The translations under genes were made by a program, and so were the position numbers. Positions 1 to 13,496 of a stretch of 64,000 nt of DNA are shown piece after piece. Source of the stretch: Trichopria drosophilae. Lineage: Eukaryota; Arthropoda; Insecta; Hymenoptera; Diapriidae. The notes beneath the pieces were generated by a model. That model saw only the letters and a program-made list of their open reading frames with translations, did no database searches and was not told the origin of the DNA. Numbering within the stretch: the stretch's first letter is position 1; each line of letters starts with the position of its first letter. The stretch lies in the NCBI GenBank assembly GCA_030407085.1, contig CM059587.1:79907001-79971000 (forward strand), read 5' to 3'.

Positions 1-3000
1 ACTACGAAGATAATTGTAAGGTGGATCTTAATAGCTGATGAACCGATTCTTCTAATTAGACTAATTTAGAATAGTAGAAGACCATTCCGGTTCAGTATTT
101 ATTTATAGTTTGGAAAACTCATTTATTGTGCAAAATTACTAATTAATAAGATAATGTTATTTGTTTGGAATTTTGTACTGCTAAACATGAGTACCTAAGT
201 AGATTTTTTACTATTTGAATTAGTATCGAGTATAGCAATTCAGTTTTATTTCATCACCTGAATTATTGTAAAATTCATAACATGAATCGGTTTAAAAGCG
301 GAGCATATGCTTTGCAATTTATGCAATTAATGCATGTAATTTGGTTACTCTTCTTTCCGCCAGGCACGATATTTAAATATCGTAGTCTACTTTTTCGCAA
401 GTGCCAGAGAAATTATTATTTATTACTTAAGAAAGATTACCGTTTTGTTTGAACTAGTATCAGATATATTGTTTCTACTCAAACAAAATGCAATAAAAAC
501 CATAATTTCTCTAAACTCTATAATTTTATTTTTAAAAATTAATTTAGAATTAATTTGAACTGTGTAATACAATCAGACGTTTTCCTCTAAACTTCCTAGT
601 AACGAACTTCTACTTTTTCTTTATCAGAATATTCGAAATTGTTAGTAATAATTATTCTTATTATTTGGTAACAATGTACTAATACCTGTTGAAGAATTAT
701 GTTAATTTATACTTAAAGTGTATTATTGAGGTATAATTGAAATTTAGAATGGAATAAATACAACTAATATTTACGAAATATAAAAATTTTTGTTATATTA
801 AAATTCTTGTATTATTTTCGACAATAAGTTTTCATTTGCTTCTGTGAATAATATCTGCTTATCGTAATATATTTAAAAATAAATTGAATTATAGTAATTA
901 CAAATGCTCTTAATTAATAATTTCACGTAAATTAGAACCTAATCAAAACAATTTATTGTCTTTAATTCAATATTTGGTTTGGTAATCTTCACATCTTCAA
1001 AGTCTAACGAATTTTCAATTTAAAAGATGCAACCTCATAGTTTCGAGTATCTAACATCCTAAATCTAACGCGATCATTAAACTTCCTGAAAGGACATGAG
1101 AAAAAAAATCAGTTAAATTATTTGCTTAGCACCGGGTGATGAATTAGTCACTGCAGTCAAACAAGTAGTCGACTCAACCATTTTATCTCGCACTAAGTCA
1201 TCTTTTCTGTGTATTGTCTAATAATATTTGTAAGAGTCATTATAAGAGATCTAGTTTTCAAGAAATGAATGAAACTTAAAAAGTAGTCAGGTTTAAATAT
1301 CGTTCAAGAAATTCATAAATTATTTATAATATTATATTAATTGTTAAGAAATTGTATAATTATTTGGAATTTTTAGCATTTTCTTTGTGAAATTGTCAAT
1401 ACCAAGTGTTAATAAAGTGTTTAATCGCCTTCTAAAATTTTAAGTAATATAAAACCTAAGTCTACGTTAAAGAAAATATTGTCATATTTAATAATAATGT
1501 CATAATGAATAAATTACAAAAATCAGAACAAAGTTTTGAAGACCCAAGTGACAAGTCGTGAAGACACCGGCAAAAATTTATGTTTATATTTGGTTAATTG
1601 CTTTTAAAAAATATATATTTTTTACTTACCACTAAAAAACGAACCAACTCCAAAAATTACTGATAATAGTTAATAGATATTCCATAAAAAAAAATTTACT
1701 TCACCTTTTTAATGTTTGTTTACCATTTGGAAAGGAAATTTACGGTGATTTGTACAAGAAATAACAGGAATTAAGATAAAGTTTAGGTCAGTTGAGTTTC
1801 TGAAAAGTATAATTTTTTCTTCTAAGAAATTATTGAAAAAATGCGATTAAAGCTCCAGAAAATAATTACAATATGAACATTCCACTAAACACTATTATTT
1901 TAATAGTACAAAATATTTCGAAGATAAGTCTATTTATTTTAAAAAATAATAGATTTAAAAAATGGTTTAAAAAATACTTTAACTGGCTAATGTAACAAAA
2001 ATCTCGCGCAACATTCCATGTTTATTCTTGCATGAGGCCCATCGTTGGCTTAACGATTGTTCACTTTCATGCAATCTTGAGTACTTGTACTATAAGCCAG
2101 AAAAGACTAGTTAAAAGCACTACGTTGTATAAAACAGATAAAAATTCTGAAGTGCCATGTGGAAGAAACTGTCAAAGCGAGAATAACCTAGTCACGAGAA
2201 AAAGAATTTTTAAGGAGTACATTTTGTAATGTGCGTGTCAAACTTATATGGCTCTCGAAATTTATTTTATAATTTACAATAAAATATGAAAATGGAGATT
2301 TTTTGCGAAGAATAGCGGTATATATCACAGTACTTTTGAATAAAAAATGGGTCCATCTAATTGTCATAATGAAAAGTAATTCAATCAACTCTAAAGTAAT
2401 CACAGCTAATTATAATATTTCTGTGCGTAAACAATTGGTTAAAAACTAATCATACTTTAGTTTAGTGTGATTATCTGACTTATAAACATTATAGAATCCA
2501 TTAATTAAGATGAAACCTTTTGATAATCTTTTTGATTTTTTGTCTTAATTGTACCAGAGTATAAATCCAGAACCTTATTGATGACATTTGAACATACAAA
2601 TCTAATAAGAGTAAACACTATTATACCTAGTAGGAGTAAAAAATTTGGTCGGAAAGTTTTCATTATTGCTAAGATAGGTTCCTCGCCTCTGCCATGCGAT
2701 TAAAACACAATTGTGGCACTTCCTAAAAGAAGAATTTTTGACAAAAGTATAGGATATTTGCCTTACCCTTCGCTTCCCCACCACTTCTCACGGAACGATA
2801 ATTCTGTGCCGACATCAGGCATGCGCGATGTAAGAAAATGTTTAGCCCCTCACGAGGAAAATATTGGGAGGTTTAGAAAAGGACAGACAAGACGGACGAG
2901 AAAAAAGAGGGAGGGGGGTTGTTCACTGTAATCGAAATTCACTCTTATGAAAATCATCATTCTACTTTAAATTTTACAGAATTGATATTAACCCCAAAAA

Positions 3001-3120
3001 ATTTTAGTTTTCACGCACAAAGAATGATAATATTTATAACAGTCTCCCGTTAAATATTAGGAAATTTAATATGTATCCGACCAAATTCATATACCTATTT
3101 AATGAATTACTCGAATCGAA
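1..3120. other. AT-rich gene-less stretch
   Basis: I see no coding potential. Stops are frequent in all frames and the short open frames are of random quality. The DNA is dominated by A/T runs. A slightly GC-richer patch at about 2,730-2,930 (ending in a purine-rich run) was examined, but it gives no recognisable domain and its only long frame starts with GTG. No clear terminal inverted repeats were found. Confidence 0.6.
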
Positions 3121-3129
3121 GTTAATTGT

Positions 3130-3395
3130 TTGTTATTGTTATAAGTTTCACTTGCATTATTTATTTATTTCTCAATTGTCACTTTTCTTAATTCCATGGT
3201 TAATGCATTTCCTATATTGTACTCTTTGTATGTGATTCAATGATTTATTTTCTTTTGTAATTTTATATCAATTAGTGGTCAGTTTCTAAAGCTTCAAGTA
3301 AAGCTGCAACTCGCCCTTTATCGGGCGTAGGTATGTATGCCTTATTGTACAATTTATGCTTAATAATAAAAATAATATTATTATTATTATATTTT
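3130..3395 (+). mobile_element. LINE 3' UTR and tail (truncated non-LTR retrotransposon)
   Basis: T-rich untranslated-looking sequence leads to a small hairpin (CGCCC at 3312-3316 pairing with GGGCG at 3323-3327). It then ends in an AATAATAAAAATAATATTATT-type microsatellite at about 3361-3390. A 3' hairpin followed by a short A/T microsatellite tail instead of a long poly(A) is typical of CR1/L2/RTE-type non-LTR elements. No reverse transcriptase reading frame is visible upstream, so this would be a strongly 5'-truncated copy. The left limit is arbitrary. A chance AT-rich hairpin is the alternative. Confidence 0.4.
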
Positions 3396-3594
3396 ATGTT
3401 GAAGTAGTAGATTTTTACTCACTTACTATAATGATCTTAAACACCGAAAGAGAGGAATTTTTGATATGTTCCAACTAAAAATCTTATTACTATTTTAATC
3501 ATTTTGTTTCATTGCGAAAAAAACCTTGAAAAAAAATGCCAAAATACATATTTTATCAATTTTTTATAGAAACGCAAATTTGGGACAAATTTGA

Positions 3595-4425
3595 GAAATA
3601 TTAAAACTCCTGTTCATGAATTTTTCCTGGAAAAGAGCTTTGCAAACTTACAGGTTTTTCACGCCGTCGGATTTTCTTACAAATTGGTATATAAGGGTTT
3701 TTGGGCTGGCTGATTACGCATTTTGAACCAGACTTCCGAAATCTAAAATGGCGGTTCCAATATGACGGACATATTTTGAAAAAAAATTGCATTTTGAAAG
3801 AAATTGGTATCTTTGGGGATTTCGTGGTAGCTGACATTATGGTATAACAGACAAGTCTATTATAAGAATTTCGGAGTACAAAATAGAACTAGTGTATTAT
3901 TTCAAAATGAGTAAGATTAGGTATACCTTAATTCAATATAAGTATAGTTTAGTTACAATTATGTATTATCCATTTTATCCGTGATACCAATAGCTGATGT
4001 AACCAGATGGTAATTTACATGAAAATCCAAATTTTTTACAAAATACGTCTGCTACATTCAATACATTCTTATATATTTTGGAATTCTGATATCAGATTCG
4101 TGATGACGAACTCCAGAAACCTTTAGATAACAAGTCATGCAAAAATCTAAAAAATTATTCAAAATTTGACGCCATATTAGATACGCCATGTTGAATTTTT
4201 TACTTCGATTATCAGAGTAGTATTCAGCGACCCTAATAACCCCCGAGTATCGAGTTTCAAGCAAATTCTATCGATTTTAAAATTTCTTGACCGACATATT
4301 GGATTTTTTAAAACTGGGATTAGATTCGTATTCAGCGACCCGAAAACCCCTAGTAACGAGTTTCGCGTAAATTCAGTGAAAATAAAAATATAAAAGTGAA
4401 ACTTTTCGCTCATTAGAGTCAACTT
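3595..4425. repeat. Dispersed repeat with AAAATGGCGG and GGGTCGCTGA motifs
   Basis: Two halves of the same degenerate repeat occur in both orientations. On the plus strand, a GGGTTTTTGGG word, a GCTGATTACG word and then AAAATGGCGG at about 3747-3756 followed by CCAATATGACGGAC (3690-3775). On the minus strand, reverse complements of GGGTCGCTGAATAC at about 4210-4232 and 4330-4350. The same word order recurs at about 17.75, 29.82, 35.37, 44.30, 51.87, 56.90 and 59.28-59.60 kb, so this is a family and not a local accident. No terminal repeats or target duplications could be assigned. Confidence 0.6.
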
Positions 4426-4429
4426 TTAT

Positions 4430-4790
4430 TCTGAAGGAACCAGCATTCTTAGTAAATGAATGAGGTTTCACAAAGAGTTATACCAATATTTTCCAGTCTA
4501 CTAGAGGAATTTTATTATTGTTACAAGAGTTATGGATGAGATGGAATTAATATTCGGAAACAGATTTTTACTCCTACAAGAGCGATCCTTCATCCCTAAA
4601 TAATTGCATTGAAATGGAATTTTACATCTGCAAGAGTGAGCTTTACATTAGCAGGCCTAATAGTTACATTCCGAAATTTAGGATAGGAATTTCATTTCTA
4701 TGAGAGTTATATTTTACAAGGAATTTCACTTCTGCAAGATTCAGTTTTAACATTGAGATTTGAATACTGAGGTTTAATTCATACAGAGCG
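4430..4790. repeat. Degenerate word array (GGAATTTTA..CAAGAGT)
   Basis: The word GGAATTTTAnnTCTnCAAGAGT recurs with variations at about 4507, 4563, 4616, 4687 and 4720, at irregular spacing of about 35-70 bases. Copies diverge by point changes and small indels, so a standard tandem-repeat detector could miss the array. Function unknown. It resembles the other single-word elements in the window. Confidence 0.45.
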
Positions 4791-5189
4791 AAATATCAAA
4801 ATAGTTTAATTTTCAATCCAAGGAATTTACCGTCACTATCGATACCAGAGATGTCATCAGCAAGGTTAGAAACAAAAGTATTGACTGCGAAATAGTAAAT
4901 AAAATCTGTTGGAATGTCTTGGAGTGATAATTGGGTAACTCATGTCAATAGGTGAAATGCCACTTAAGCATTCCTAAGAATCCCAAACGACTCGTCATAG
5001 ATAACCGGAGCGAAAATGTTTCACAATGCGGAATAGGATGTCAGGGCCTCAGCGTGAAACCTAATGAAATAAAAGCGCGTAAAATTGGAGTCCAACGCGG
5101 AAGACTTACAACGGACTTGCGTGTATCGAAGCAGAACATTACCGTAGATTACAGTGACCTTTCGTTGTATAAATAATTATTTATTCTGT

Positions 5190-5835
5190 GACGAGGCCTC
5201 CCGAAGCCTCGACTAATATCATGCATCAGCATTACCGCGTGAGACTATCCGTTCACTCGTGGGTACGTCTCGTCGAGGATCGTTTTTACAAATATCAATA
5301 TGGCGACCTGACAGGCGCACAACTATTTACGAAGTGACTATTGAGAAAGCGAGATTTCGCCGTCGGGGTTTCTCGATCTTTTTATCGATACGCGATACGT
5401 CCCTAAGTGTGCGTTACTTTTGTAACGTACCATCACTATATACGTACCGAGACGTGCACTAAGCGTATCTCGAGCGGACGCATGTAGATGGACACCGTGA
5501 CGAAGCGAAGCCACACGTTACAAATGTATCTATCGATTTCGCATGTACTCTCAACGGCCGGCATCAATTATATCCCCAAGATAATTTTGCAAATTTGTCT
5601 TTGTTCACGCCTACCGCGGCGTTTATTTACAATCGTTATTAATGTTTTAAGCGGACAAGTCGCGAGATGTTTCCTTGCGCAATCATTTTTACAACGCGCG
5701 ACCCAGTTGATTTGATTAATTCGACACCCGATAGTAATTTATCACGATTCGCGATACTAAATGTATTGATAAACGCAGAGATCGTCCCAGAGGCTTGAGT
5801 AACTATCCTGCATCGTAAATGCGACGATTTTTATT
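5190..5835. promoter_or_regulatory. CpG-rich non-coding block, candidate regulatory DNA
   Basis: An abrupt rise in GC and CpG content compared with both flanks, with many TCG, CGA and ACGT words and several ATCGAT palindromes. Frames through the block are short, start with poor contexts and have no recognisable domain, so it is unlikely to be an exon. In AT-rich insect genomes such islands are often conserved enhancers or promoters. That reading is inference from composition only. Confidence 0.35.
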
Positions 5836-5839
5836 TCAG

Positions 5840-6625
5840 GCATTAATGGAATAATTAAAGCGTAACTATTAACGCCATCTTTCGAGGAGCGTGTGTTGGG
5901 TACATCAGTGAAGGGATTACTATCGAGTTTTTTTCTAAACTTATTATAGTTATATCTACAATGTAGCTATGGCGAACTCCTAGAATATTAAACAATGCAA
6001 TTTCACCGAATCTCAGTAAATTGTCACTGAATTGCGTAAAGTAAACCATTAAGTGAACCGTTACTAAAATCTTTGATAGTAATCCAAATATTTGATACAG
6101 ACATACATTAGGATTTTTATTATCCATTTCTGAACATTTAGTTTTACGCCGTGTATTTACTGCAATATTTACAATCTGTATTGTGTTATTTATAACAATT
6201 ATTACGATTTAACTTGCTGAAAGTAGCTGAATGATATTCATTAGATGAGTCCAACAATAAACTTTGAACTGTGCAAAAATGCGGTAAACGAAATAAGCAA
6301 AACGAGAAAATGTTTATTTTCTTATAATTTAAGGTTATCAGTTTCTGAACAAATTTTATCGAATTGGTTATATTCACTTAATAATACCAATGCCACGTTT
6401 TAGTCATCCTTTGTTTATCGACAAATTTGTTGGGTTTGTTAGAAACCTTTTGTGCGTAGTAGAAGGGATACTAAACTATTCCAAAATTGTTTATGTTCCT
6501 TTTAGGTATTCATTATATTGCTAGAATGGTTTTTTAAAATTACCCTTACTTAAAATGACACGATGAGTCAATTTCAGGACATTGGAAAAATAAAAAGCGA
6601 CCAGTTCCTAGAAATAAATTAGGCT
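5840..6625. other. AT-rich gene-less stretch
   Basis: No coding potential, inverted repeat or tandem repeat stood out. A 90-codon minus-strand frame here has no recognisable motif. Confidence 0.5.
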
Positions 6626-6627
6626 AT

Positions 6628-6795
6628 TTGTTATAATAATAATATTAATAATTATAATCATCATCATCTTTATTGACAATACAAAATATAAACACAAAAT
6701 GTTACAAAGAAAATGTCAATACAGTAATGCCAAAAGGCGAGCCACAGTTCCGCAGAATTGCTTTACAGACTGACCTTTAATCGTCCGTAAAACTA
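6628..6795 (-). mobile_element. LINE 3' tail, minus strand
   Basis: Read on the minus strand, GC-richer sequence (containing GGCTCGCCTTTTGGCATT) passes into a T-rich stretch and then CAATAAAGATGATGATGATT, followed by an ATTATAATTATTAATA microsatellite. An AATAAA-like signal merging into a GAT/TAA microsatellite is a common 3' end of insect non-LTR retrotransposons. No reverse transcriptase segment is recognisable upstream (above 6795), so only the tail is claimed. Confidence 0.5.
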
Positions 6796-6799
6796 AAAA

Positions 6800-9405
6800 A
6801 TGTTCGATTCAATAACAAAAAATGTAGAACATTTCTTATCAATGTACATTTAAATGTTAAAAAACGATTAGATATTGTGTAGAATCAGTCTTAAAAATTA
6901 CATAAACTGTGCTTTTTTGCGATTGACTAGCTCAAAAAGAATTGTCATAAAAAAATATTTTCCGACAGGGGACACATATTAAATTCTCGTGAGCGCCTGT
7001 GATTTGGTCGATTAAATGTTTTCCTGAAGATGTTTTTTAGATTTATACAGGTTACATACATGTTTACCTGCTTTTTGAGAAATCTGATATACTTGTTATA
7101 CACAAGATTTTGTCTAAATTTGATTTAATAATATATAATTATGTTAGTTGTTGATATAGTTATTTCTATTAGAACAAATATGACATAACTATCTTTATAT
7201 CAAACATTCGATAAATATAAAATATTATTAGAGCTATTTTGATAGAAAACTTTTAATGAACAGAATTATTTTAATGATTTATAGTCTTCGTCACAACTAT
7301 TTCAGTTCAATTTCAATTCAGACTTTCAAAATAATTATGTTACATTACCGATGTAACTATTAGAACCGAAATGATACTAAACTAATAAAATAGTAAAAAA
7401 AACAAGAGCTCAAGGACAAATAATTTCTTTACTAGTTTTATTATTTTTATGTCTTGTAATATAATCATTTCTTTTGGTTTATTGAATTTATAAAACGCTC
7501 TTTTTCTAATCGGTGAAATCATTCTAACGATTGATTTTTATATAAATCACTTCTAAATTCCTAACTCTGATACAATGTGATTTATAGGCAAAATATATAA
7601 AATCTATTGATGGCTGTTGAACTTCGATTCTACATACACGCAACTAGGACACATATTATATTCTGGTTATATAGATCCGGTACTTACTTCGTCCGTGAAA
7701 GAATGTAGACTCATAATTAATGAATTCCGTCCAAGTGTACTCTTATTTTACGATCGAAGGGTATTGATTGAGTACGTAATATTATTTTATGGTAAAATTA
7801 TAATAGTGTATGATTAAAACAAATTTTAATGAGCATGTATTCATATTTAACTAGATGCTAAATATTAACTGAGAATATTAAATTAAATTATTTTCATTAC
7901 AAATTTTGTATTATTTTTACATTGTACGTCATATTATTTGACAAATTTTTAACTACTTGGCATAATTTAATTGTTCCTTAAGTCATCATTTATAACTATC
8001 ACTTTGTTTATTTAGAAGAATTACTGGATACATTTAAGTAAATTAACGTCTACTTAGCGTAAAGTGTATGATTTAACATAAATTCCTAAATAAACATAAA
8101 AAAAATAATTTTAGGACATTTGACTACTATATTAGGAAACTTTACCACTTTAAATTTTATTTTCAACGACAGAATTTTTATTTAAAAAATAACAAATACA
8201 ATTCGTAGCGCCTTAAGAATAAATTTTCGTTTAATTAAATAAGATTAACTGAAAATACGATACATGTTAATTAAAATAGTATTGTATACAGCATTTTTTT
8301 ATTTGCGAGTATTGAAATGACGGTTTATTTAAATGAAAATAATTTCTTCATTGCAGCGAATATCAAGAAGACACTGCTCCGACGGTATTAGAAGCGGTAT
8401 TAGCTAAAGTTACACTAGATGTCAAAAAATTAATTGCATAAACAAAAAAGTTACAATTTAACAACCCAATAGAAATACGATCCGTCGATGAGTAATTCTG
8501 AGGAAGTAAATTCTATTTTGGAATGGATGCTATAACTATCGATAAAATCGAAAAAAAAGAACGAAAACCCATTGACCTAACGGAAAGGAATCTCTCGCTC
8601 GACTTTTTAAGACTTTAATTGCCGGAATCGCTTGAGAGCATAAAAAACTGAAACAAAACAGTAAATCAGTACTCACGTATGACGCACTTTAAAATACGAC
8701 CAATGTTTCGAAGTCGAGTGAAACTTCGACCCATTACACTTTCTAACCTCTTTTGAAATTGTACATTTTATTTCGTACAAAGATTTATCGATGAGTTCGG
8801 ATGACTTTTTCTCGTTTTCCATGGATCCGAAATATCTTACGCAATCGACCGACCCGTAAAAATTCAATGGGATGGTCTTCCATAAATTGTTCTCTTCACG
8901 ATTACGCTCGGGAATTTTCTGGACATACTTTTAAATTTCACTTTACGTAAATACGTGCGCGATATGTTACGTTCGGTAAATTTCGTATAGCCAATAAATT
9001 ACGGAATCTGGGTTTTCGAGAGGAAAAATTACAATTTTCATTGCTGATAGAATGTTATTTATCTAGACAAATATTTGGATCCCGTCGACATTATGACGAA
9101 AACAAAAACCTTCTTAAGTTTTCAAAGTTCAACTAACTCTTCCTTAAAAGTCTTCCTCAGACATTCCGAAAAGTAAAATTAAGCGGTAATTTTACCATGA
9201 AAACCATGCTACCTAAAACTATAATTCGTAATTATGGTAAATATACAGTTAAACTGTGGTGAAATAAGAAAACCGATTCACAAGTCTAAAATAGATCAGC
9301 ATGAGGTATGTTTCCAATAATTTTATTAGTGATCATTTTTGTTTCTGTCTCAATTTTTTGTCTTAGTACAACAATACTTTTTTCCACAAACATGAACTTG
9401 TCGAA
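6800..9405. other. AT-rich gene-less stretch
   Basis: No gene or repeat recognised. The part at about 8,440-8,960 is somewhat richer in CpG, but no reading frame carries a recognisable motif and no terminal repeats were seen. Confidence 0.5.
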
Positions 9406-9407
9406 AA

Positions 9408-9415
9408 GATTTTTC
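9408..9415. repeat. Target-site duplication of copy A
   Basis: GATTTTTC occurs directly left of the element and again at 9767-9774 directly right of its terminal CCC. This fixes both ends of the MITE. Confidence 0.85.
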
Positions 9416-9766
9416 AGGTGCGCCTCTAAAACCCGACAAATCACAAAACAGACACTTCAAAACCCCGACATTTAAAAACCAGATATTTAGAAAAACAGAC
9501 ATTTCAAACAATTGAAATTCAGAAACCAGATATTTAAAAAAAAACAGGGTACATCTTGAAAATCCGACAAATAACAAAACAGACACATCAAAAACTCGGC
9601 AAATTACAATACAGACACTTCAAAAACCCTGCTTTCAAAACCCAGACATTTAAAAAACCAGACGTTTCAAAGGTTTTCAATGTCTGTTTTTTTTAAATGT
9701 CTGGTTTTTTAATGTCGGATTTTTCCAGTATCTGTTTTATGATTTTCGGGTTTTTGAGGTGCACCC
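9416..9766. mobile_element. Foldback MITE, GGGTGC family (copy A)
   Basis: A 351-bp non-autonomous element. The left end reads AGGTGCGCCTC and the right end is the inverse of GGGTGCACCTC. It is bounded by an exact 8-bp direct repeat GATTTTTC (9408-9415 and 9767-9774), the expected target-site duplication. The interior left of about 9,680 is a run of AAAACCCGAC, AAAACAGACACTTC and AACCAGACATTT words. The right part is their reverse complement, so a transcript would form a long imperfect hairpin. There is no transposase frame. An 8-bp duplication fits hAT, P, Merlin or some Mutator-like enzymes; the family is not decided. Confidence 0.85.
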
Positions 9767-9774
9767 GATTTTTC

Positions 9775-12190
9775 ATTAACGAATTGAGCAGAAAATTATT
9801 TTTGTATTAAATAACCTAAAATATTAAAATACAATAAATTTTAATCACACATTTTATTATATTAAATAAAAAAACAACGAAATTGCACCTATTCTTCTTA
9901 CTGAAGATAATTCCAATACCCTTACCCTTCAATTTTATAGGAAGAACTGGAATTTAATAGGGCGATTAAAATAGTTAAAGTCGACTTCTACGATTATCCA
10001 AGTAACCACAGGAACAAATTACAGCGATGAACCAAAACAGTTAGTTCCACCGCGAGTGTCAAAACGTGAACGTCATCTTGGAATCGAAATACACAACAAT
10101 ATCTACAATGTTAATGATAATTACAATAATAATGTAAGAACGAAAGTATCTTGAGAATGTGGGAAACGTTAGAAAAACTTTTTTCACAAATTGAATGTCG
10201 CTTTCTTCTTAAGAATATTTATCCTAAATGATGGTAAAAATTAAACTGTCTTTTAATACTTACTGTTAGTATTGTAAATATGGCAAAAAGTGTAGTCACT
10301 TTTACCAGAAATAATAGTGAATTTTACCGGTCACCAAATTAAATTTAGCCGTTACCATATGGAATATTATAATTCTTTAGGCCTATTTTTGCTTACGATT
10401 TTCCATTTTCAAACCACCGTACCATCCTGTCAAATAAGATTCATAAATGTTTGTGTTCTTTCTGCAAAACGACTTAATATATTATTTTGGGAATCTCTTC
10501 CTTTGAAATTTCGAAATTCTCCTTCAATAGCATCGTTTCAAACAAGACGTCCAGATCGCTGCGCAAACATATATTTATCATTTAATATATTTAATTTTAT
10601 CAATAATATCTTTTTAATAAATTGTCGATATTTACTTGGACTATTATGCATTTAGTATAATATACAAAAATGATGGCGTAAAGTAAGTAACGTGTCATTT
10701 CAGCGTGTTTTTATCTCATTTCTTATTTTCATACTATTATTGAGATTTATTTAAATGGTTGTACTTGTATTACCAAATTATGCTATTATATCAAATGGGA
10801 AATAATTGTACATCGTAGGGCCAAAAGATCATTAAACCTATTCTCTTAATATGAATTAACTAAAATCTGCTTCTCTAAAATAAAAAGTTTGCTATGAATT
10901 TGTATAAGAAGATAGTAAAGCACTACTAATTCATTAATAAAATTCTATCAATCGGAGTAGAGATTGTTTAGTAGTTTTTAAAATTAGTAATAAACTTGTA
11001 GCTTTCCATTATTTATAAATAAAAATGATAACTAAGGGAATTAGTGACTCATCTTTCGTTTTCAAATTAGTAGTTGTCACCAATTAACAAATATAAATAA
11101 ACAATTAACTAAATAAGGTAACTCTTAAAATGACACTCTTAATTATTTAAAGATTCGCATGTTATTTTATTATGTCAAAATATATAACACAAATTATTAG
11201 TTTATTAATTATTAACGGATCAGTACAGTTGTACGGAAAATGGTAGCATTGTTTATATGTAGTTTGCAGAGAAAATACTAGAAAATACTTAATATTTGTC
11301 AAGATTTAAATTACCTGAAAATCTACTATCACTGCTTCTTATAGTCTAGTAGTTATTATAATACTATTATATTGTAAATTTTACTATTCTTGCAAATACT
11401 TCGAAAAGAATAATGTCTGTCAATGTATACTATTATTTTAAAGTTTTCCCTGTTTATATATGACATTTAACTATTCTGTATAGAAATTGTTCTACAGCCA
11501 GGTTAAATGCTATTAATAACTATTTACCTAATATTTTCCTGTAATAGAAACCATTTATCCATTTTTTTCTCTATCTGATAAATTAAAATATCGTTTCCTA
11601 ACCTGAAAGTAGTAAAAATAATAACGTAATTTTACTAATTTTGTATGAAATTCATCATTGCATCTTAATATTTTTTATTTTAGTAAACAAATACATTTTA
11701 AATTTAGTAATCAAATTATTTTTTCAATTAATTCCTGTAACTATTTTTGTGGATATTTTAATCATGATACTTAGTTCATTCAGAATGGATAAAAAGCAGT
11801 CGCTAAGAATTTCTTTCCAGTTTTCGAATTGCCGTATCATCATATTAGATTTATTATCAGTACATATTTTTGATATTCGCACTTGAAAACGTAAAAATAT
11901 TACTAGTGATATATATGTCCTGCCTGTAGAACTAAATGCAAAACCTCATTTACAGTTAGAGTCATAACATTTTGGAATTTTCTTCGGAATTATGTAATTC
12001 TTGATCTGACAGCTCGTTTAAAACAGGTCTATTCCATCATCTCTATCAGAAAATCTATAGCACCTGATGATATCAGATGTCACACAATCATTTGTTTATG
12101 TTTACTTCTATAATTTATATTTCTTTGGTACTAGAATTAATAGTACCGAAATTTTGTAATACGTCAAATGTCATCACTACAATTATTAAT
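9775..12190. other. AT-rich gene-less stretch
   Basis: No gene recognised. The 112-codon frame at 10,317-10,655 starts with GTG and has no motif. The part at about 10,880-11,110 shares TTAGTGACTC and TTTCGTTTTCAAATTAGTAG words with the CTCTCTAAAT MITEs at 12.2 and 55.5 kb and may be a decayed copy without clear ends. Confidence 0.45.
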
Positions 12191-12193
12191 ATA

Positions 12194-12450
12194 CTCTCTA
12201 AATCTGAATTGGTAAATTAATACTAATATAAAATGAATTAGTCAATGTTTCACTAGCGAATAGTAAAACAACATTAATATATTAGTAAAATACAAACTGA
12301 AGTGATAATTATTCTAATCTAGCAGCAAACTATATTTAAATAATGGAATAGTAGTATTTCCCTGTATTAGCAAAATTTCTAACTAATCGAATGAGTTACC
12401 CACTTTTCGTTTCTGAATTAGCAGTTTTCAACTAATTCAGATTTAGAGAG
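12194..12450. mobile_element. TA-flanked MITE, CTCTCTAAAT family (copy 1)
   Basis: A 257-bp element with terminal inverted repeats CTCTCTAAATCTGAATT at both ends (17 identical bases), flanked by TA on each side (12192-12193 and 12451-12452). TA duplication plus short inverted ends fits a non-autonomous Tc1/mariner-type element. The interior is rich in words such as CTAATTCAG, GAATTAGT and ATTAGTAAA in both orientations. No coding frame. Confidence 0.8.
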
Positions 12451-12454
12451 TAAG

Positions 12455-13494
12455 ATGTATTATCTTACGCATTATCTTAACAATCATGTATCGACCTTTA
12501 AAGAAGAATTTTTGTTATTGGTATACATTTTCGAAACTTATATATAATCATGAACCATGCAGAGAGAAAGAAAATAATTAATCGGAGCATTTTATAATTT
12601 AATAACGTTTAACGCAAAAAGTAGTTAAATGGACCATTTCCATAATAAAATTGTTCTATTTACTGTATACTGGTAATTAAAACATTCGTACATAACTCAA
12701 ACCAAGAATCATAACTTTTCATGTTGTTAATTCTACTATTTACATATGTCAAAATTGTTTCTACCATTTCCTCGTAGTTCTATTAACCATTTTTTCTATT
12801 TGTGCAGCAGATGGTGTATTGGAATGTAAATTAAAAGCAATTTTATATGAAATTGTTATTATATCAAGAACTAATTCTTCCAACAAAATTATTGTACTTA
12901 TTGTACGACATTTAGTCGTTTCGATTAAAACGTAGTTGAAATTACTAAATAGTTGGCTGTTAACCACCACCCTCTCATTTAGTCAATATAACTACTTTTT
13001 TCAGTGCAATTACTATACCCGAAATAAGGGTCTACACTCGTCCTAACGGAATAAAAAAAATCTAGTACAATATATCTCACTGTAATCACTAATTAAATAT
13101 TTTGACTATATTTTTAAATTATACAAGTAATATTTGGAATAACTGTTGGATTAGGCACGGGTCGAAGGTAAAGAATGTGCCCTTAACGTATGTGGTATTT
13201 ACCCTCTCGTATGATAGATACTTACGTACCTCCCACTCTTAGGTACAAACCATACCTCCCTTTTTCCTAGCACGTGTTGCTCCGCCCCTGACTCGTATCA
13301 CTTCCGGAAACTGAGTGGGAAAATCAAGGTGGGGATTTTATATATAGAAACGCCACATACCAGGATATGCGAGAATTGATTGATTAAAAATACCTCTTCT
13401 TCCAACAAGCCATTAATTCGCAGATTTTATTAAATTTTTCGTTCTGAATTTAATTTCTGTTTTCTATCGTATTTGAACAATAGATTGTGTAAAG
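12455..13494. other. AT-rich gene-less stretch with a GC-richer patch
   Basis: No gene recognised. The patch at 13,140-13,350 has higher GC and stretches such as CCTCCCACTCTTAGG, but no terminal repeats or domain were found. Confidence 0.45.
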
Positions 13495-13496
13495 TA

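Noticed and set aside
6628..6670. Simple ATC/AAT microsatellite
   Set aside because: Better explained as the tail of a minus-strand LINE because the neighbouring sequence has the expected 3' UTR layout.
9416..9766. CRISPR-like array
   Set aside because: Short repeats with spacers of similar size were considered, but words are degenerate, turn into their own inverse halfway, and are bounded by a target duplication; this is a foldback MITE in eukaryotic DNA.
10317..10655. 112-codon frame
   Set aside because: GTG start, hydrophobic AT-rich translation, no domain.
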